Positions 62,315 to 64,000 of a DNA stretch of 64,000 bases are shown here, one piece after another (positions within the stretch are counted from its first letter, which is position 1; each line of letters opens with the position of its first letter). The DNA is from Amorphoplanes digitatis (GTDB taxonomy: Bacteria > Actinomycetota > Actinomycetes > Mycobacteriales > Micromonosporaceae): NCBI RefSeq assembly GCF_014205335.1, contig NZ_JACHNH010000001.1, positions 1,798,001 through 1,862,000 on the forward strand. Direction: 5' to 3'. The notes beneath the pieces are model-generated. The model was not told the origin of the DNA and did not search any database. It was given only the letters and a program-made list of their open reading frames with translations. The position numbers were made by a program, and so were the translations under genes.

Positions 62315-63175
62315 GTGGCGATCGTGTTGGGTAGCAACCGCTACGGCAAGGCGGAGACACGGCTGGTCCGCGTGACCCGGGCCGGCGACACCCACGCTCT
62401 GATCGACCTGAACGTGAGCGTGGCGCTTTCCGGCGAGCTCGCGGCGACCCACCTGACCGGCGACAACGCCGGCGTGCTGCCCACCGACACGATGAAGAAC
62501 ACCGTGTACGCGTTCGCCCGCGAGCACGGCGTCGGCTCGCCCGAGGAGTTCGGGCTGCTGCTCGCCCGGCACTTCGTCGCCACCCAGCCGCAGGTCACCG
62601 GCGCGGTGGTCGGCCTGGAGTCGTTCGGCTGGGAGCGGCTGGGCCCGCACTCGTTCCGGCGGGCCGGCGACTTCGTCCGGACGGCGACGGTCATCGTCTC
62701 GCCGGCCGGTGAGCAGGTGGTGTCCGGGCTGAAGGACCTGGTGCTGCTCAACTCGACCGCCTCGGAGTTCCACGGCTACCCGCGCGACAGGTACACGACG
62801 CTGCCGGAGACCACCGAGCGGATCCTGTCCACCGCGGTCGACGCCCGCTGGCGGCACCGGTCGACGGCCGCCGACTGGGACGAGTCGTTCGAGGGCGCGA
62901 AGGACGCGATGGTCAACGCCTTCGTCAATACCTACAGCTACTCGCTGCAACAGACGCTGTTCTCGATGGGTTCCCGGGTGCTGGACAGCCGGTCCGAGAT
63001 CGCCGAGATCCGGCTCGCGCTGCCCAACAAGCACCATTACCTGGTTGATCTGTCCCCGTTCGAGCTGGAGAACCCGAATGAGGTGTTCATCGCCGGCGAC
63101 CGGCCGTACGGCCTCATCGAGGGGACGGTGACCAGGGACGACGTGCCGCCGGCCGCGATGGAGTGGTATCTGTGA
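62315..63175 (+). CDS. uox: Urate oxidase (uricase)
   Basis: A 286-residue cofactor-free uricase oxidising urate to 5-hydroxyisourate. It has GSNRYGKAE (catalytic Lys in GKAE, residue near 12), LPTDTMKNTVYAFA (Thr of the catalytic dyad, near 55-68), LLNSTASEFHGYPRDRYTTLPE near 148-169, and the second half repeats the tunnel-fold pattern. GTG start, three bases after uraH. There is no C-terminal SKL-type signal, as expected in bacteria. Last of the three urate genes; the malate synthase gene begins 138 bases on. Confidence 0.95.
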   Translation: MAIVLGSNRYGKAETRLVRVTRAGDTHALIDLNVSVALSGELAATHLTGDNAGVLPTDTMKNTVYAFAREHGVGSPEEFGLLLARHFVATQPQVTGAVVGLESFGWERLGPHSFRRAGDFVRTATVIVSPAGEQVVSGLKDLVLLNSTASEFHGYPRDRYTTLPETTERILSTAVDARWRHRSTAADWDESFEGAKDAMVNAFVNTYSYSLQQTLFSMGSRVLDSRSEIAEIRLALPNKHHYLVDLSPFELENPNEVFIAGDRPYGLIEGTVTRDDVPPAAMEWYL

Positions 63176-63313
63176 TCGTTTACACAGCGCCAACGGCGGG
63201 AAGAATCGCAGAACTTTCCAGCCGCAAAAGGATAGTGAAAGTCCGTAAGGTGCGGAACACCCTGGGGCCGATACGGTAACCGGAGATTCGCGTATCGAGG
63301 GGAGTCGCAGACC
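63176..63313. promoter_or_regulatory. Promoter region of malate synthase
   Basis: A 138-base gap, AT-richer at its start. It contains ACTTTC (63213-63218) and GAAAGT (63237-63242) as an inverted pair, and GGAAC followed by a TACGGT element about 16 bases later. These could be an operator and an ECF-type or standard promoter. GAGGGGAG at 63297 serves the GTG at 63314. Confidence 0.45.
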
Positions 63314-64000
63314 GTGACCGAAATTCTGTCCGACGAGGCCGTGGCGTTCGTCGCCGATCTTAACCGGCGATTCCGGCCGCGCCGCAACGAGCTGCTCGCT
63401 GCCCGCGCCGCCCGCCGTGCCGAGATCGCCGCCGGCGGCACGCTCGGGTTCCTGCCCGAGACCGCCGACATCCGGGCCGGTGACTGGACGGTGCCCGCCG
63501 CGCCGGCCGACCTCACGGACCGGCGGGTGGAGATCACGGGACCGACCGAGCGCAAGATGACCATCAACGCGCTCAACTCCGGCGCCAAGGTGTGGCTCGC
63601 CGACCTCGAGGACGCGAACACCCCGCACTGGGCGAACGTGGTGGACGGCCAGCAGAACCTCTACGACGCGATCCGGCGCACCATCTCCCTGGAGACGCCG
63701 GCGAAGACCTACGAGCTCGGCGGCGGGCCCTACCCGACCATCGTGATGCGCCCGCGCGGCTGGCACCTCGACGAGCGGCACCTGCCGGTCGACGGCGAGC
63801 CGGCGGTCGGCGCGCTCGTCGACTTCGGGCTCTACTTCTTCCACAACGCCGCCGAGCTGCTCAGCCGCGGCAGCGGGCCGTACTTCTATCTGCCCAAGAT
63901 GGAGTCGCACCGCGAGGCCGCGCTCTGGAACGACGTCTTCACCTACGCGCAGGAGGCGCTCGGCATCCCGGTCGGCACGATCCGGGCCACCGTGCTCATC
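63314..64000 (+). CDS. aceB: Malate synthase A (partial, runs off the window)
   Basis: The first 229 residues of a malate synthase, which condenses glyoxylate with acetyl-CoA to malate. It has [17 protein letters not shown] near residue 37-53, [29 protein letters not shown] near 76-104, [14 protein letters not shown] with the catalytic Arg near 140-153, and [11 protein letters not shown]. It is open to the window edge, so the rest lies beyond. GTG 63314 has GAGGGGAG nine bases upstream. Placed after the urate operon, it may consume glyoxylate from allantoin breakdown; it also serves the glyoxylate bypass. Confidence 0.93.
   Translation, partial: MTEILSDEAVAFVADLNRRFRPRRNELLAARAARRAEIAAGGTLGFLPETADIRAGDWTVPAAPADLTDRRVEITGPTERKMTINALNSGAKVWLADLEDANTPHWANVVDGQQNLYDAIRRTISLETPAKTYELGGGPYPTIVMRPRGWHLDERHLPVDGEPAVGALVDFGLYFFHNAAELLSRGSGPYFYLPKMESHREAALWNDVFTYAQEALGIPVGTIRATVLI

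Overview
The window is a very GC-rich chromosomal segment with strong G/C bias at third codon positions, frequent GTG/TTG starts, 4-base GTGA/ATGA gene overlaps and several F420-type enzymes. Gene content (F420-dependent glucose-6-phosphate dehydrogenase, several ECF sigma factors, RsbW-like anti-sigma kinase, M14 and S33 exopeptidases, TreY/TreZ) points to an actinomycete. Chemoreceptors together with multi-TM GGDEF-EAL proteins suggest a motile Micromonosporaceae-type genus such as Actinoplanes. That placement is inferred from gene content; no 16S or ribosomal marker is present. No tRNA, rRNA, CRISPR, prophage or insertion sequence was seen.

Layout. 1-5 kb: MarR regulator with an LLM-class oxidoreductase, an RsbW-like anti-sigma kinase, and divergently a sigma factor fused through a zinc motif and one membrane helix to a GH128-type glucanase, followed closely by fgd. 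5-11 kb: GT2 transferase, HAD phosphatase, TetR/FAD-monooxygenase divergent pair, SSS symporter with a small membrane partner. 11-21 kb: exported enzymes (GSDH lipoprotein, M14 carboxypeptidase, S33 aminopeptidase, gamma-glutamyltransferase) and an SBP56/methanethiol oxidase with a membrane partner. 21-27 kb: a hybrid sensor kinase whose N terminus is a Pro-rich array with perfect 60-bp DNA repeats, trmB, a 19-bp G-rich repeat array, an exported beta-propeller protein and an unknown conserved protein. 27-36.4 kb: SigG-like ECF sigma factor, small proteins, an esterase, two chemoreceptors, a PAC2 protein, and a GGDEF-EAL protein.

36.5-43.2 kb is the most distinctive region. A six-gene minus-strand cluster encodes an OleA-like thiolase (Cys-His-Asn plus the diagnostic Glu), two GT2 glycosyltransferases, an OleC-like AMP ligase, a short cytochrome P450 and an OleD-like SDR. 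OleA, OleC and OleD make 2-alkyl-3-hydroxy acids and beta-lactones. With OleB absent and two glycosyltransferases plus a P450 present, the cluster could make a decorated beta-lactone or related lipid.

43-64 kb: Na+/H+ antiporter with a UBP zinc-finger protein and a ketopantoate reductase in overlapping order; a glgX-treY-treZ operon for trehalose from glycogen; a YidD homologue with a cysteine-rich extension; a GlnH/GlnX-like receptor pair followed by a PP2C phosphatase; a second GGDEF-EAL protein with a CadD-type transporter; HrpB helicase; and a uraD-uraH-uox operon with malate synthase next to it, linking urate breakdown to glyoxylate use.
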